From an uncultured Alphaproteobacteria bacterium (GTDB lineage Bacteria > Pseudomonadota > Alphaproteobacteria > RF32 > CAG-239): a stretch of 56,819 nt of DNA. This document shows, piece after piece, positions 8,706 through 17,131 of the stretch. The stretch covers positions 1 through 56,819 of the forward strand of contig CALXRQ010000008.1 in NCBI GenBank assembly GCA_944390895.1, in the 5' to 3' direction. A model generated the notes under the pieces. It was not told where the DNA came from, did no database searches, and saw only the letters and a program-made list of their open reading frames with translations. Numbering within the stretch: the stretch's first letter is position 1; the number at the start of each line of letters is the position of its first letter. The position numbers and the translations under genes are program-made.

Positions 8706-9651
8706 GTTAAAAACACAGCCAAAGGGGCGGATTCGCCCCTCTGACCAATTCATACTGCCGAGAATCTATAACAAAGATTCCGATTCTGGCAAGAAAAATA
8801 TTCTCAAGCGTTCTCTAACCGACTCTTTATACACAATATTCTGCGATTCGCCCCATCTTTTCTCCGTCCCCTCCCTTTTATATCATAATCTGTCATGTTG
8901 AGCGGAACGAAGTGCAGTCAAAACATCCCGGCCGATAAAACCTGTCATGCTGAGCTTGCCGAAGCATCTCAGCCTTATTACATTGCCGAGCCCCTTCGAC
9001 AGGCTCAGGGTGACATTTTGTCATGCCGACAACGGAGGCGGTGTGGCTGTTGACTGTGCCTCCAAGCGCTGCTTGGCTGAGACCCTTCGACAAGCTCAGG
9101 GTGACATCAAAGCTCCAAAAGTTAACAAAAAGGCCGCAAGCCGCGTTTGCGCCGATTCGCCGCGAATCCGAATATCTTTGCGATTTAGACTCAAATTGGC
9201 CGGAAAAACCAAAATTAACCATTGTTAAAATTTTGTTAAAGCAGAAAAAAATAGAAAATTTTCCTACAATATCTATTGCCACGCCCGTCAAAATATGCTA
9301 CTATAATTTTGTCAAACATATAATTTTATTCTATTACACTAGCAGCTAATCTTTACCTTTCAGGTATCGAAAAGAATATAATTATCAAAACTGTTCAAAT
9401 GGGTAAAAAAACGATTGTTTCAAATATTTATCGTTTTCATTTGTTCTTATGACATATTACGTTGGGAAGTTTGTACATCAGGATGACTTAGCTCTCTTTG
9501 TGTTATAAAACTTTGAGGATAAAACCTTGTTGCTAGCCCACGCCTCTATATAATATTTTTCTCCGACCTACAGCTTTGCTTAGGCTCTACCATATACAAA
9601 GGACCTTCCAGTCCGCTAATAAAAAAAGTAAAAAATAAAAAAAATTTGCAT
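8706..9651. other. Gene-free stretch upstream of the lipoprotein island
   Basis: About 945 bases with no gene I can support. The first part carries the dispersed palindromic repeats at 8891-9107. The second part (about 9200-9650) is strongly AT-rich and forms the leader of the lipoprotein gene at 9652. No Shine-Dalgarno precedes that ATG; only A-rich sequence does. A Bacteroidetes-type promoter was looked for but no clear TTTG/TAnnTTTG pair at the right spacing was found. Confidence 0.6.
8891..9107. repeat. Cluster of dispersed palindromic repeats (copy 1)
   Basis: It contains TGTCATGTTGAGCGGAACGA (8891 on), GTCATGCTGAGCTTGCCGAA (8944 on) and two copies of CCCTTCGACARGCTCAGGGT (8992 and 9083 on), the last two being reverse-complement-like halves of the first kind. 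A 43-base segment at 8932-8974 recurs identically at 11662-11704. Such TCATGCTGAGC / CTTCGACAGGCTCA units are familiar extragenic repeats in many bacterial genomes. Confidence 0.8.
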
Positions 9652-10662
9652 ATGAAAACTCAGAAAAATCTCAGAGGAATGGCCAACATATTGGTAGTCC
9701 TCGCAGCAATCGTGTTCGGTACCATGTTCTTCGCAAGTTGCACCAGCGACTACGACTTCGAAGAAGCTTTCGTCCCCGAGAAGATCTTTATCCGTGACAC
9801 TGTACATGTACACACCACGGACACGATCATCAAAGAGGTGGAAAAGACCAAAATCGAATACGTAGATCGTCCGGTCTATGTAACCGACACCCTGATCCAG
9901 GTAATCACAAAGACCGATACTTTGGTGGTAACTAAGACTGAGCGTGACACCATCACAATCACCGAAGAAATCATCAAGGAAGTTCCGGTCATCCAGCATG
10001 ATACCATCTATCAATACATTCCAGTGGAAGTTCCGGTTTACGTAACGGATACTGTAGTTGTAGAGAAGATAGTTTATGTTGAAAAAGAGGTTATCAAGTA
10101 CGTTGACAGAACAGATACTGTAACCGTTGTTGTTCACGACACGGTTTATGTTGAAACTCCTGTTAACCCGGATCCAGTTCTCCCGGACACTCCGGAAGAA
10201 TGGGGTACCATCGACTGGGAACTGACACAAGCTTTTGGAGGTATATCTTGGACTTTTGACAACAACATGCAGCCGACGCTGAATGCATCCGTCATTACAT
10301 CTAGGGGAATTGTCAGCTTCAACTCTGGCAACGCATACTTCTATAGCTATGACACAAGCAAACTTTCTGGACGCTTAAGCGCCATCCCGACCGGTAGTGC
10401 TTGGACTCCTTCCTACATTAACGTAAAGAAGAATCCTAACTACTTCTGGGAATATGCCGGATTGAGCGGAGTTACCTATAACATGAATGGTGTTGAGATT
10501 CTCAAGACTGTTGATGTTGAGTTGGAAAAACCGTTCATGACAACTGGCGACGCTTATCAATTTAACAAAGAAACCGGTTATATGAACATTGTGTACACCT
10601 ACAAGGATCGTGCCGATGAAACAAAAACCGTTACTTTGTTCGAAGGATACTTCAGAAAGTAA
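9652..10662 (+). CDS. Bacteroidetes-style surface lipoprotein with repetitive stalk and C-terminal GGISW domain
   Basis: A 336-residue protein; the ATG at 9652 is preferred to a TTG six bases upstream. The signal peptide ends in the lipobox FASC, followed by TSDYDFEE, which resembles the acidic lipoprotein export signal (LES; SDDDD/SDDFE type) that directs lipoproteins to the cell surface in Bacteroidetes. Residues about 47-175 are low-complexity, built from DT, VYV and EKV units (TDTLIQV, VYVTDTVVVEK, HDTVYVE), suggesting an extended beta stalk. Residues about 187-336 form a domain shared with the C-terminus of the 1322-residue protein (AFGGISWTFDN, SYINVKKNPN, WEYAGLSG, TYNMNGVEILK). No SD is seen. 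No function is known; surface adhesion or recognition is a guess. Confidence 0.8.
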   Translation: MKTQKNLRGMANILVVLAAIVFGTMFFASCTSDYDFEEAFVPEKIFIRDTVHVHTTDTIIKEVEKTKIEYVDRPVYVTDTLIQVITKTDTLVVTKTERDTITITEEIIKEVPVIQHDTIYQYIPVEVPVYVTDTVVVEKIVYVEKEVIKYVDRTDTVTVVVHDTVYVETPVNPDPVLPDTPEEWGTIDWELTQAFGGISWTFDNNMQPTLNASVITSRGIVSFNSGNAYFYSYDTSKLSGRLSAIPTGSAWTPSYINVKKNPNYFWEYAGLSGVTYNMNGVEILKTVDVELEKPFMTTGDAYQFNKETGYMNIVYTYKDRADETKTVTLFEGYFRK

Positions 10663-10680
10663 AACTATCTCATCTTGGGG

Positions 10681-10707
10681 GACAGATTCGGCACCAGCCA
10701 GTCTGTC
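10681..10707 (+). other. Hairpin between lipoprotein and beta-barrel genes
   Basis: GACAGA pairs with TCTGTC around an inner GGC-ACCA-GCC stem, without a T tract. It may be an mRNA stabilising or processing element between the two genes; this is inference from the fold alone. Confidence 0.3.
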
Positions 10708-10790
10708 GCCCGGGATGTAAAACTAAAAAGGGCAGTTGCAGAGACCCTTCCCAGAATCCCTGCAGTATTATTCTCAAAACATAAGACAAT

Positions 10791-11558
10791 ATGAAAAACT
10801 TAAATATCTTCGCAACCGTGATCGCATTATTCGTAGCAGCAACAGTTTCAGCTCAGGATTTTGAGTACGAGACTAAAAGCTGCAAGTTCACAAAGGAATA
10901 CTTTGTAAACCCAAGCGATTGGGTAGAAACTCCTGAAGGATTTATCCCAAAGGACGAGAATGCAGACCCGCTCATTGGTGAAAAAGCTGCGTTGTGTCAG
11001 GGCTTGTACCTGCGCTTTGCAGCCGGCATTGCCACTTCTGGTGATCTGACTATGCCCGAAGCAACCGCTTCCTTGGGTTATCAGTTCAACTTCAAACACC
11101 ACGGCCCCATCGGAGCCAAGGTTGAAGCCATCGCCGGATTGGCACATACCAACGAGACCGCTTACAAGGACCTTATGGTGATTGAAAAAGGCCTTTCCTA
11201 CAAGTTTGGTGGACAGGTTGCCCTTGACTTCTGGAAGCATTCCTCTTGGGGAATGAGTGTCTATGGTGGTGGTGGCGTTCAGTTCATCAACACTTCATTC
11301 GCCGCTAAGACCCTTGAGCAGACTGATGGAAAATTCCTGAAGTCTTCTTATCATGGTACCAGCTACTATGAAGGCGGCATCAGATTGAACAGAAACACTT
11401 TCGGTAAGACTTGGAGTCTTGGAGCCGGTGTTCAGGTTGTCAATACGACACACACCACATACACTTGCGGTGTGGTTACCCTGAGTGTTCAGCTCAATCG
11501 GACCAAAAAGTCCAAGCCGATTAAGTATTCCGATTATCTCCGGATTAAGGGATACTAA
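10791..11558 (+). CDS. Secreted protein, probable outer-membrane beta-barrel, Bacteroidetes-like
   Basis: A 255-residue protein with a signal peptide MKNLNIFATVIALFVAATVSAQ; cleavage after AxA/SAQ followed by Gln is typical of Bacteroidetes secreted proteins. The mature part alternates polar and aromatic/Gly residues (LYLRFAAGIATSG, ATASLGYQFNF, WGMSVYGGGGVQFINT, TWSLGAGVQVVNTT), as in small outer-membrane barrels, but it ends KYSDYLRIKGY rather than in the usual terminal Phe strand. No SD; AT-rich leader. It lies 128 bases behind the lipoprotein at 9652, on the same strand, and may be its partner. Family not identified. Confidence 0.65.
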   Translation: MKNLNIFATVIALFVAATVSAQDFEYETKSCKFTKEYFVNPSDWVETPEGFIPKDENADPLIGEKAALCQGLYLRFAAGIATSGDLTMPEATASLGYQFNFKHHGPIGAKVEAIAGLAHTNETAYKDLMVIEKGLSYKFGGQVALDFWKHSSWGMSVYGGGGVQFINTSFAAKTLEQTDGKFLKSSYHGTSYYEGGIRLNRNTFGKTWSLGAGVQVVNTTHTTYTCGVVTLSVQLNRTKKSKPIKYSDYLRIKGY

Positions 11559-11570
11559 TATATTATTTTC

Positions 11571-11610
11571 AAGAAGAGGGGCGGCCGCTTGGCTGCGCCT
11601 CTTCTTTCAT
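11571..11610 (+). terminator. Terminator after the beta-barrel gene
   Basis: AAGAAGAGG (11571-11579) pairs perfectly with CCTCTTCTT (11598-11606), enclosing a GC-rich inner part (GGCGGCCGC...GCTGCG), followed by TCATTTT. Confidence 0.65.
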
Positions 11611-11631
11611 TTTAAAACCGTTGCTGAAAAT

Positions 11632-11841
11632 TGTCATGTGGAGCACAGCGGAACCTCCCGACCGATAAAACCTGTCATGCTGAGCTTGCCGAAGCATCTC
11701 AGCCGATAAAACCTGTCATGCCGGACCTTCTTTTTTGCGCCGCGCGCCCACGCTGGGTCATGCCGGACCTGATCCGGCATCCAGGTCAAACATTGATTCC
11801 TTACCTCACCCGGACTCCGGGTCAAGCCCGGAGTGACAGTA
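11632..11841. repeat. Cluster of dispersed palindromic repeats (copy 2)
   Basis: A GTCATG-initial unit, the 43-base segment identical to 8932-8974 (here 11662-11704), a further partial copy (CCGATAAAACCTGTCATGC at 11702-11720), and two other palindromes: CCGGACCTGATCCGG at about 11763-11777 and CCGGACTCCGGGTCAAGCCCGG at about 11811-11833. The gap 11559-12176 otherwise holds a terminator and an AT-rich leader, with no gene I can support. Confidence 0.75.
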
Positions 11842-12176
11842 AAAAAAACAAGCCCGAAGGGACTGCAAGTCCTTGCATCAATTTTGTCAAAAAAAAACAT
11901 TTTCCCCTTACAAATGTAACATAATTGTAACAAAAAAAAGCGCACAAACCTATTGTTTTTTTGTCAAAAACATTTTATACTATAGTCCTAAAAAATATCA
12001 TTATATCATCAAATTACAAAGGGGCAGTAATTTCAATAAAAAATTACTCGGTATTATTTGACGGCCTTAAACAAAATATTCAGCAGAGTCTTTTGTTTAA
12101 GTTACAGTAGAGATTTCTCGAAATTGTCCCTGCCGGCAAAATCTTCTAAAATTCATAATTTAAATATTTCAAAAAA

Positions 12177-15100
12177 ATGAAAAAAAGAAGTCCAATTAGA
12201 GGATTTGTGGTGAGCATCCTCACCTGCCTCGCAGTTTTGTTAAGCACTTTCATTTTCGCAGCCTGCACTTCAGACTACGATTTTGAAGAGCCCGAGACCC
12301 CGGAAACCCCCGGAGAAGAGAAGATCGATGTTGTGTTGACGCTGAACCACGATTGGAGCTACAACTCCGAAGAAGGAACAGCAGTTGATGCCCAGACAGC
12401 CAACGGTTCGATTTATAAGACCGTTGCCGGTACCAAACAACACCTGGAAGACATCAGTCAGCCAATCCCTGTCAATCTCAAATGGACACCGCTTGAGAAA
12501 AACAAACGCTCTACCCCTTACTTCCAAATTGACGGCCTGGGCCATTCGCACGGCGAAGCCAAGGAAGTAAGCCAGGAGAAAGTCGGTAACATCACCATGA
12601 AAACCTATGAACAGCAGTTCAAGGTGGAACTGGTCGGCAAAACCATCGACATTGACGTAAGCTACTACATTCCCACCTACATGGGCTATGAAATGGTTTA
12701 CACCGTGCCGGACAGCATTAAGCTGACCAACCAGACTGTTACCCAGCCCGAAGCGAAAACCCGCGCAACCGTTATCGTTGACGAAGAATTCCGCAATGAC
12801 TTGGAGATGACCTTATATCGGACGCAATATCCTCTGAAAAAGGTCATTGAAGACAAGTTCATTATTCCGGCCGAGCTTATCTGCCCGGTTGAGAAGGAAG
12901 ACATTCCCGACGGCGGCAAAATTGTCGAGGGGTCTGAAAAGTTCTATCCGCACCCGACCAAGCCCGACACCTACGTGTCTGAATTGGACGCCATCATCTA
13001 CTGGTCAATCACCGGTCAAAAAGAACAGCATTTCTACGTGGAATACGATGTCAAGCAAAACATCTCCAAAGAACAGAAAATGACTGTGCCGACCATTGAA
13101 ATCGGCTATCCGAAGATTGAGGCAACCAACGTTGTCACCAGCGATGAATATGAAAAAGAAGCGTTTAAGGATTATAAGTTCACCAAAACCGAAACCGAGT
13201 GGACCAACACTTGGAGCAACGGTTTCAAGGACAAAATAAACTCTTCTTACGAAAAAGCGGACGCCTATCTTGAAGGCGTAAAACTTTTCGAAATGCCTTG
13301 GGGCCTGCACGAATTCTCCTACAATAAAACCGACATATTGTCCGAAAAGGAAGTCACCGAAGACCAGATTGTGTACACCGATTACAACACCAAACTGAAT
13401 TTCTTCGGCAAATTCGGCCGCAAAGATTATGACAAATATTCTTGTGATCTCGCAGCCGAACAAGAGTTCCGCGTTAAGAAAGGCGATGAACCCCAGCCCG
13501 GAAACGATGAACTGGTAAGCTGGAAGGTAGACAAACACCTCAACGATGAAGGCACCTTGTCAACCTTAACCTTCCATCTGGTTTATTCAGAATCCGGTCC
13601 GCGCGATTCCGTCGTCACTCAGGAACTTGAGCACTGGACCAAAACTTCGGAAAAACGTCGTTTTATTAAGAGCAGCCACGGTTTGACGCTTTTGAATGCC
13701 GCAGAGCCCAAAGTTCTGAGCACCGAAAGCTACGAAAACGAGAAAGGCCACCACATCACCACCATTGAACGTGAACACGGCTTTACCTATTCTCAGGACA
13801 TTACCGACCAGGTGATATCCCTGTATCAGGAGGCCTACACCATGTTCCGGGGCGAAAAAGTGGAATTCCTCACCAGCAAACCGGTCATTTCCGCAAACGG
13901 CATCTCAGAGACCGACAAGGGAGAAGTTGAAGACGGCGGCGAAAAGTACAACCGCAAAAACTATGTTCTCAAATATAAAGAGAACTATAGCAAAAAGGTA
14001 AACGCACTGAGCGCCGAAGTCGACATTGACGTAAAGAAATCCGAAATTCCCGAAGAGCTTATCAGTTATACCTATGACCGAAAGTTTGACGTGAACAGCG
14101 GCGTTTCTCAAATCATCTTCCACCTGAAGTACAAACTCCAGGGCGACATTGACTCTATTGCCTCCCAAAAACTTGCACATAAGGTCACCATTCACGGAGA
14201 TCAGCACTTCTATTCTGATCAGAAGCTGGCTCTGAGCGATGCCAAAGACCCGGTGCGCAAAAGCGAAACCAGAACCGAAAACGGCAACACCGTTACCAAA
14301 CACACCGATACCTACAGCTTCGGCTACAACCTCTTCACCGGGGCTAACGTTGAAGAATATGAGACGGCATACACCACTTTCCGCGGCGAGAAAATAGAAT
14401 TCATCTCCCCGGTTCCGGTAATGTCTCATGTCGGCATCGATGCCAAGGACGGCGGCGTTGTTAAGGAAGGAAACGTAGAATATGACCGCACGGTCTACAC
14501 AGTCAAGTACAAGGACTTGTACTATGAAGTGTCTACGCCCTATTCGGCAACCGTTAACGTTGACAAAAAGCGTGAAGCGGTAACTCGCACCTTCTGGGAA
14601 GCAAGAGACAAAAAGCGCGTGTACTACGATGAGAAGCATCAGAAAGTCTCCTTTACGTTATATGAGGAGTTTTCTGACGGCTCCAAGAAGAATACCAACT
14701 ATGAGAAGATTGTCGACGCCTTTGGCGAAGCGCAAGCCCGCCAGACTGTCAAGCTCTCAAGCGAAAAACTTGAATTCCAGAGCTTAACGGCCAAAACGGC
14801 AGCTCAAAGCACTTCTCAAGATGGTAACTGGCACCTGACAACAGTCAAAACACCGTACGTTGACGCCTATCAGGGCTTGACCGCCAACTTCTGGTTTACT
14901 GCGACGGCCGCTACCTATCAGGACGGCGAAGTCAAAGTTGAATTTGAAGCACCGACCAGCACCTACGCCAATGCAGGCTTCACCAACCCATGGCTCTCAA
15001 AAATTACGGAAAACGGAAAAGACTACAATCGTTACGATTGTGACATCAATATCAAGATAACCAACCTGGGTCATGACTATTCTCTGACTCACGAGGCTTA

Positions 15101-16145
15101 TGTCGATGTTCTGATTCCGGAAGTAACAAGAACCAAGTGGGAAGCCCAAAACAAGAAACGCGAGTATTACAACGAGCGCCAGCAGAAAGTATCCTTTACT
15201 CTGCATGAAGAATTTTCTGACGGCACCACCAAGGATACGCCGATAGAAAAACTTGTTGACGCGTTTGGCGAGGCTCAGCCAAGACAGACTGTTACCCTCT
15301 CTTCTCAGAATCTGGTCTTCCAGTCTCTGAGCGACAAGACACCGAGCAGTTCCAACCGCCAGGACGGAAACTGGGCTTTGACCGTATATAAGACCCCGTA
15401 TGTTGACGCATATCAGGGTCTGACTGCAAACTTCTGGTTCACAACCACCGCCGCCGTTTACAAAGACGGTGACGTCGTTGTCGATTTTGAAGCGCCGCAG
15501 AGCACATACAGCAATGCCGGATTCACCAACCCCTGGTATCAGGAAATCAGCAAGGGCGATGAAAAGTACAATCGTTATGACTGCGATATAAACATTAACA
15601 TCAACAACCTGGGTCATACCTACAACCTGACTCACGAAGCTTATGTCGATGTTTACATCACGCCGACCCCGGACATCAACGATCCGGTAGACTGGAACAA
15701 AACGCAGGCCTACGGAGGCATATCTTGGAGTTTTGATAACGACATGAATCCTGTTCTGCAGGCAACCGTTATCACGACCAACAACAAGATTATCGTATTC
15801 AACAGCGGCAATCACTACGATTACAGCTTTGACACGAACAGCATCTCCGCACGCTTAGGCGCCATTCCCGTCGGTTCCGGCTGGGTTCCGTCTTACATTA
15901 ACGTCAAGAAAAACCCGAACATCTATTGGGAATATGCCGGACTTAACGGCAGCACCTACAACATGAACGGTGTTGACATCTTGAAGAACGTTAACGTTGA
16001 ACTTGAGCGTCCGTTCCTTGCTAACGGAACCAACTATCAGTTCAATGAAAAGACCGGACGAATGATCATCAAGCACACTTACACCGACCGCTCAGACAAG
16101 CAGGTCACCGTAACTCTGTTTGACGGATACTTCGCAGTTAACTAA
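12177..16145 (+). CDS. Giant repetitive lipoprotein sharing C-terminal GGISW domain
   Basis: A 1322-residue predicted surface lipoprotein. A basic N-terminus and hydrophobic core end in the lipobox FAAC, followed by TSDYDFEE as in the 9652 protein, then a PETPETPGEE linker. Unique beta-rich segments follow to about residue 440. Two related repeats (about 445-620 and 625-795) share [WY]xxDxxx..FHLxY, FRGEKxEF and GGExxNRxxYxxKYK-type motifs. Two very similar repeats (about 799-978 and 981-1163) share WEARDKKRVYY/WEAQNKKREYY, DAFGEAQ, DAYQGLTANFWFT, NAGFTNPW, DCDINI and LTHEAYVDV. The C-terminal ~150 residues match the 9652 protein. No SD; leader AT-rich. The layout suggests a modular adhesin; no function is demonstrated. 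Its GC content looks closer to host genes than that of the two preceding genes. Confidence 0.8.
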   Translation: MKKRSPIRGFVVSILTCLAVLLSTFIFAACTSDYDFEEPETPETPGEEKIDVVLTLNHDWSYNSEEGTAVDAQTANGSIYKTVAGTKQHLEDISQPIPVNLKWTPLEKNKRSTPYFQIDGLGHSHGEAKEVSQEKVGNITMKTYEQQFKVELVGKTIDIDVSYYIPTYMGYEMVYTVPDSIKLTNQTVTQPEAKTRATVIVDEEFRNDLEMTLYRTQYPLKKVIEDKFIIPAELICPVEKEDIPDGGKIVEGSEKFYPHPTKPDTYVSELDAIIYWSITGQKEQHFYVEYDVKQNISKEQKMTVPTIEIGYPKIEATNVVTSDEYEKEAFKDYKFTKTETEWTNTWSNGFKDKINSSYEKADAYLEGVKLFEMPWGLHEFSYNKTDILSEKEVTEDQIVYTDYNTKLNFFGKFGRKDYDKYSCDLAAEQEFRVKKGDEPQPGNDELVSWKVDKHLNDEGTLSTLTFHLVYSESGPRDSVVTQELEHWTKTSEKRRFIKSSHGLTLLNAAEPKVLSTESYENEKGHHITTIEREHGFTYSQDITDQVISLYQEAYTMFRGEKVEFLTSKPVISANGISETDKGEVEDGGEKYNRKNYVLKYKENYSKKVNALSAEVDIDVKKSEIPEELISYTYDRKFDVNSGVSQIIFHLKYKLQGDIDSIASQKLAHKVTIHGDQHFYSDQKLALSDAKDPVRKSETRTENGNTVTKHTDTYSFGYNLFTGANVEEYETAYTTFRGEKIEFISPVPVMSHVGIDAKDGGVVKEGNVEYDRTVYTVKYKDLYYEVSTPYSATVNVDKKREAVTRTFWEARDKKRVYYDEKHQKVSFTLYEEFSDGSKKNTNYEKIVDAFGEAQARQTVKLSSEKLEFQSLTAKTAAQSTSQDGNWHLTTVKTPYVDAYQGLTANFWFTATAATYQDGEVKVEFEAPTSTYANAGFTNPWLSKITENGKDYNRYDCDINIKITNLGHDYSLTHEAYVDVLIPEVTRTKWEAQNKKREYYNERQQKVSFTLHEEFSDGTTKDTPIEKLVDAFGEAQPRQTVTLSSQNLVFQSLSDKTPSSSNRQDGNWALTVYKTPYVDAYQGLTANFWFTTTAAVYKDGDVVVDFEAPQSTYSNAGFTNPWYQEISKGDEKYNRYDCDINININNLGHTYNLTHEAYVDVYITPTPDINDPVDWNKTQAYGGISWSFDNDMNPVLQATVITTNNKIIVFNSGNHYDYSFDTNSISARLGAIPVGSGWVPSYINVKKNPNIYWEYAGLNGSTYNMNGVDILKNVNVELERPFLANGTNYQFNEKTGRMIIKHTYTDRSDKQVTVTLFDGYFAVN

Positions 16146-16168
16146 AATAACGAACTCTCTCTGACCTT

Positions 16169-16208
16169 AAAGCCGCACTCCCTCACGGGACTGCGGCTTT
16201 ATCGTTTT
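16169..16208 (+). terminator. Terminator after the giant lipoprotein
   Basis: AAAGCCGCA (16169-16177) pairs perfectly with TGCGGCTTT (16192-16200) with an inner TCCC/GGGA, then ATCGTTTT. Confidence 0.75.
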
Positions 16209-16327
16209 AAACGATTTCTCTTTTTGACGGCCGGATAACATAGAATGTTATTTCATTTTCGACAGCCCTAAAAAATTAATCTTAATTTAAATAATTTTGT
16301 TTAATCTCAAAATAACGAAATTAATGC

Positions 16328-16356
16328 TTGATAAATAAATATATTTATGTTACAAA
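16328..16356 (+). promoter_or_regulatory. Candidate sigma70 promoter for the 16400 barrel gene
   Basis: TTGATA at 16328-16333, a 17-base spacer, and TACAAA at 16351-16356, about 44 bases before the ATG. A reasonable match by eye only. Confidence 0.4.
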
Positions 16357-16399
16357 ATAGACAAATTTTACGACTATTTTTGCATTTTTGGAGATAAAT

Positions 16400-17005
16400 A
16401 TGAAAAAACAATTTTTAGCCGCCGCTTCTGTTTTGGCATTATCCGTTGCCATTGCCGGTTCCGCATCTGCTCGCGACGGTTTTTATATCGGTTTGAGAGG
16501 CGGTATCAGCCATACCAACTTAAACGACGTAAATGAAAACTCCACTACCGCAGCCAGCGCCGATATTGATTTTGACAACGTTTGGATGATGAGCGGTGCC
16601 GTCGGTTACCGTTACAACTACTTCCGCGCCGAACTTGAATACATCGGCCGCGAAGACCACTCCGAAGAACTGGCCGCCGGCACCGGAACCAAATTCGGCA
16701 GCCAGAGCCTGATGCTGAACGCTTATATCGACTTTATGCCGAACTATGTCATCAGCCCTTACATCATGGCCGGTGTCGGTTACTCAAGACTTGAGCTGAC
16801 CACAACTTCCGCATGGGGTTCTTCCGTAAGAGAAAACAAAAATGAAGAAGACAACCTGACTTGGGCCATCGGCGGCGGTATTACCATCCGTCTGAACAAA
16901 TGCCTGAACTTTGACGGCGGCTATCGCTACATTGATATGGGCGACATTGAACAGGCCAACGTCAACGCCCACGAATGGTACTTTGGTCTCCGTTATACAT
17001 TCTAA
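16400..17005 (+). CDS. Outer-membrane beta-barrel protein (Opa/OmpA-N-like porin family)
   Basis: A 201-residue protein with signal peptide MKKQFLAAASVLALSVAIAGSASA, cut before RDGFYIGLRGGIS. The mature part is an eight-stranded barrel pattern (GAVGYRYNYFRAELEYIG, NAYIDFMPNYVISPYIMAGVGYSRLEL, WAIGGGITIRLNKCLNFDGGYRYIDMGD) ending in the outer-membrane signature strand WYFGLRYTF with terminal Phe. The start is the ATG with GGAG 6 bases upstream; a TTG four codons earlier is not needed. This is the alphaproteobacterial style of secreted protein, in contrast to the island just before it. Likely a structural or adhesive surface protein of unknown specificity. Confidence 0.85.
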   Translation: MKKQFLAAASVLALSVAIAGSASARDGFYIGLRGGISHTNLNDVNENSTTAASADIDFDNVWMMSGAVGYRYNYFRAELEYIGREDHSEELAAGTGTKFGSQSLMLNAYIDFMPNYVISPYIMAGVGYSRLELTTTSAWGSSVRENKNEEDNLTWAIGGGITIRLNKCLNFDGGYRYIDMGDIEQANVNAHEWYFGLRYTF

Positions 17006-17027
17006 ACCCAAAGATTATATCTGCCCG

Positions 17028-17058
17028 ACACCGCCTTTACCCAAGGCGGTGTTTTTTT
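17028..17058 (+). terminator. Terminator after the beta-barrel gene
   Basis: ACACCGCCTT/AAGGCGGTGT perfect stem followed by seven T. Confidence 0.9.
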
Positions 17059-17131
17059 AAGCTTACATAAACTTACATAACCGAATATTTTACTTGCAGT
17101 TTCTGTACTGGGAGGCCATAGAACGCTTTTT

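Noticed and set aside
8891..9107. A CRISPR array
   Set aside because: The repeats are palindromic and irregular, without uniform spacers; no cas gene in the window.
14997..15815. An open frame opposite the giant lipoprotein
   Set aside because: A codon-bias shadow of repetitive coding sequence.
9652..16145. Chimeric assembly of a Bacteroidetes fragment
   Set aside because: Not excluded, but both ends carry alphaproteobacterial genes, the repeats are shared by both flanks and the giant lipoprotein has host-like composition, so I treat it as a real island pending read data.
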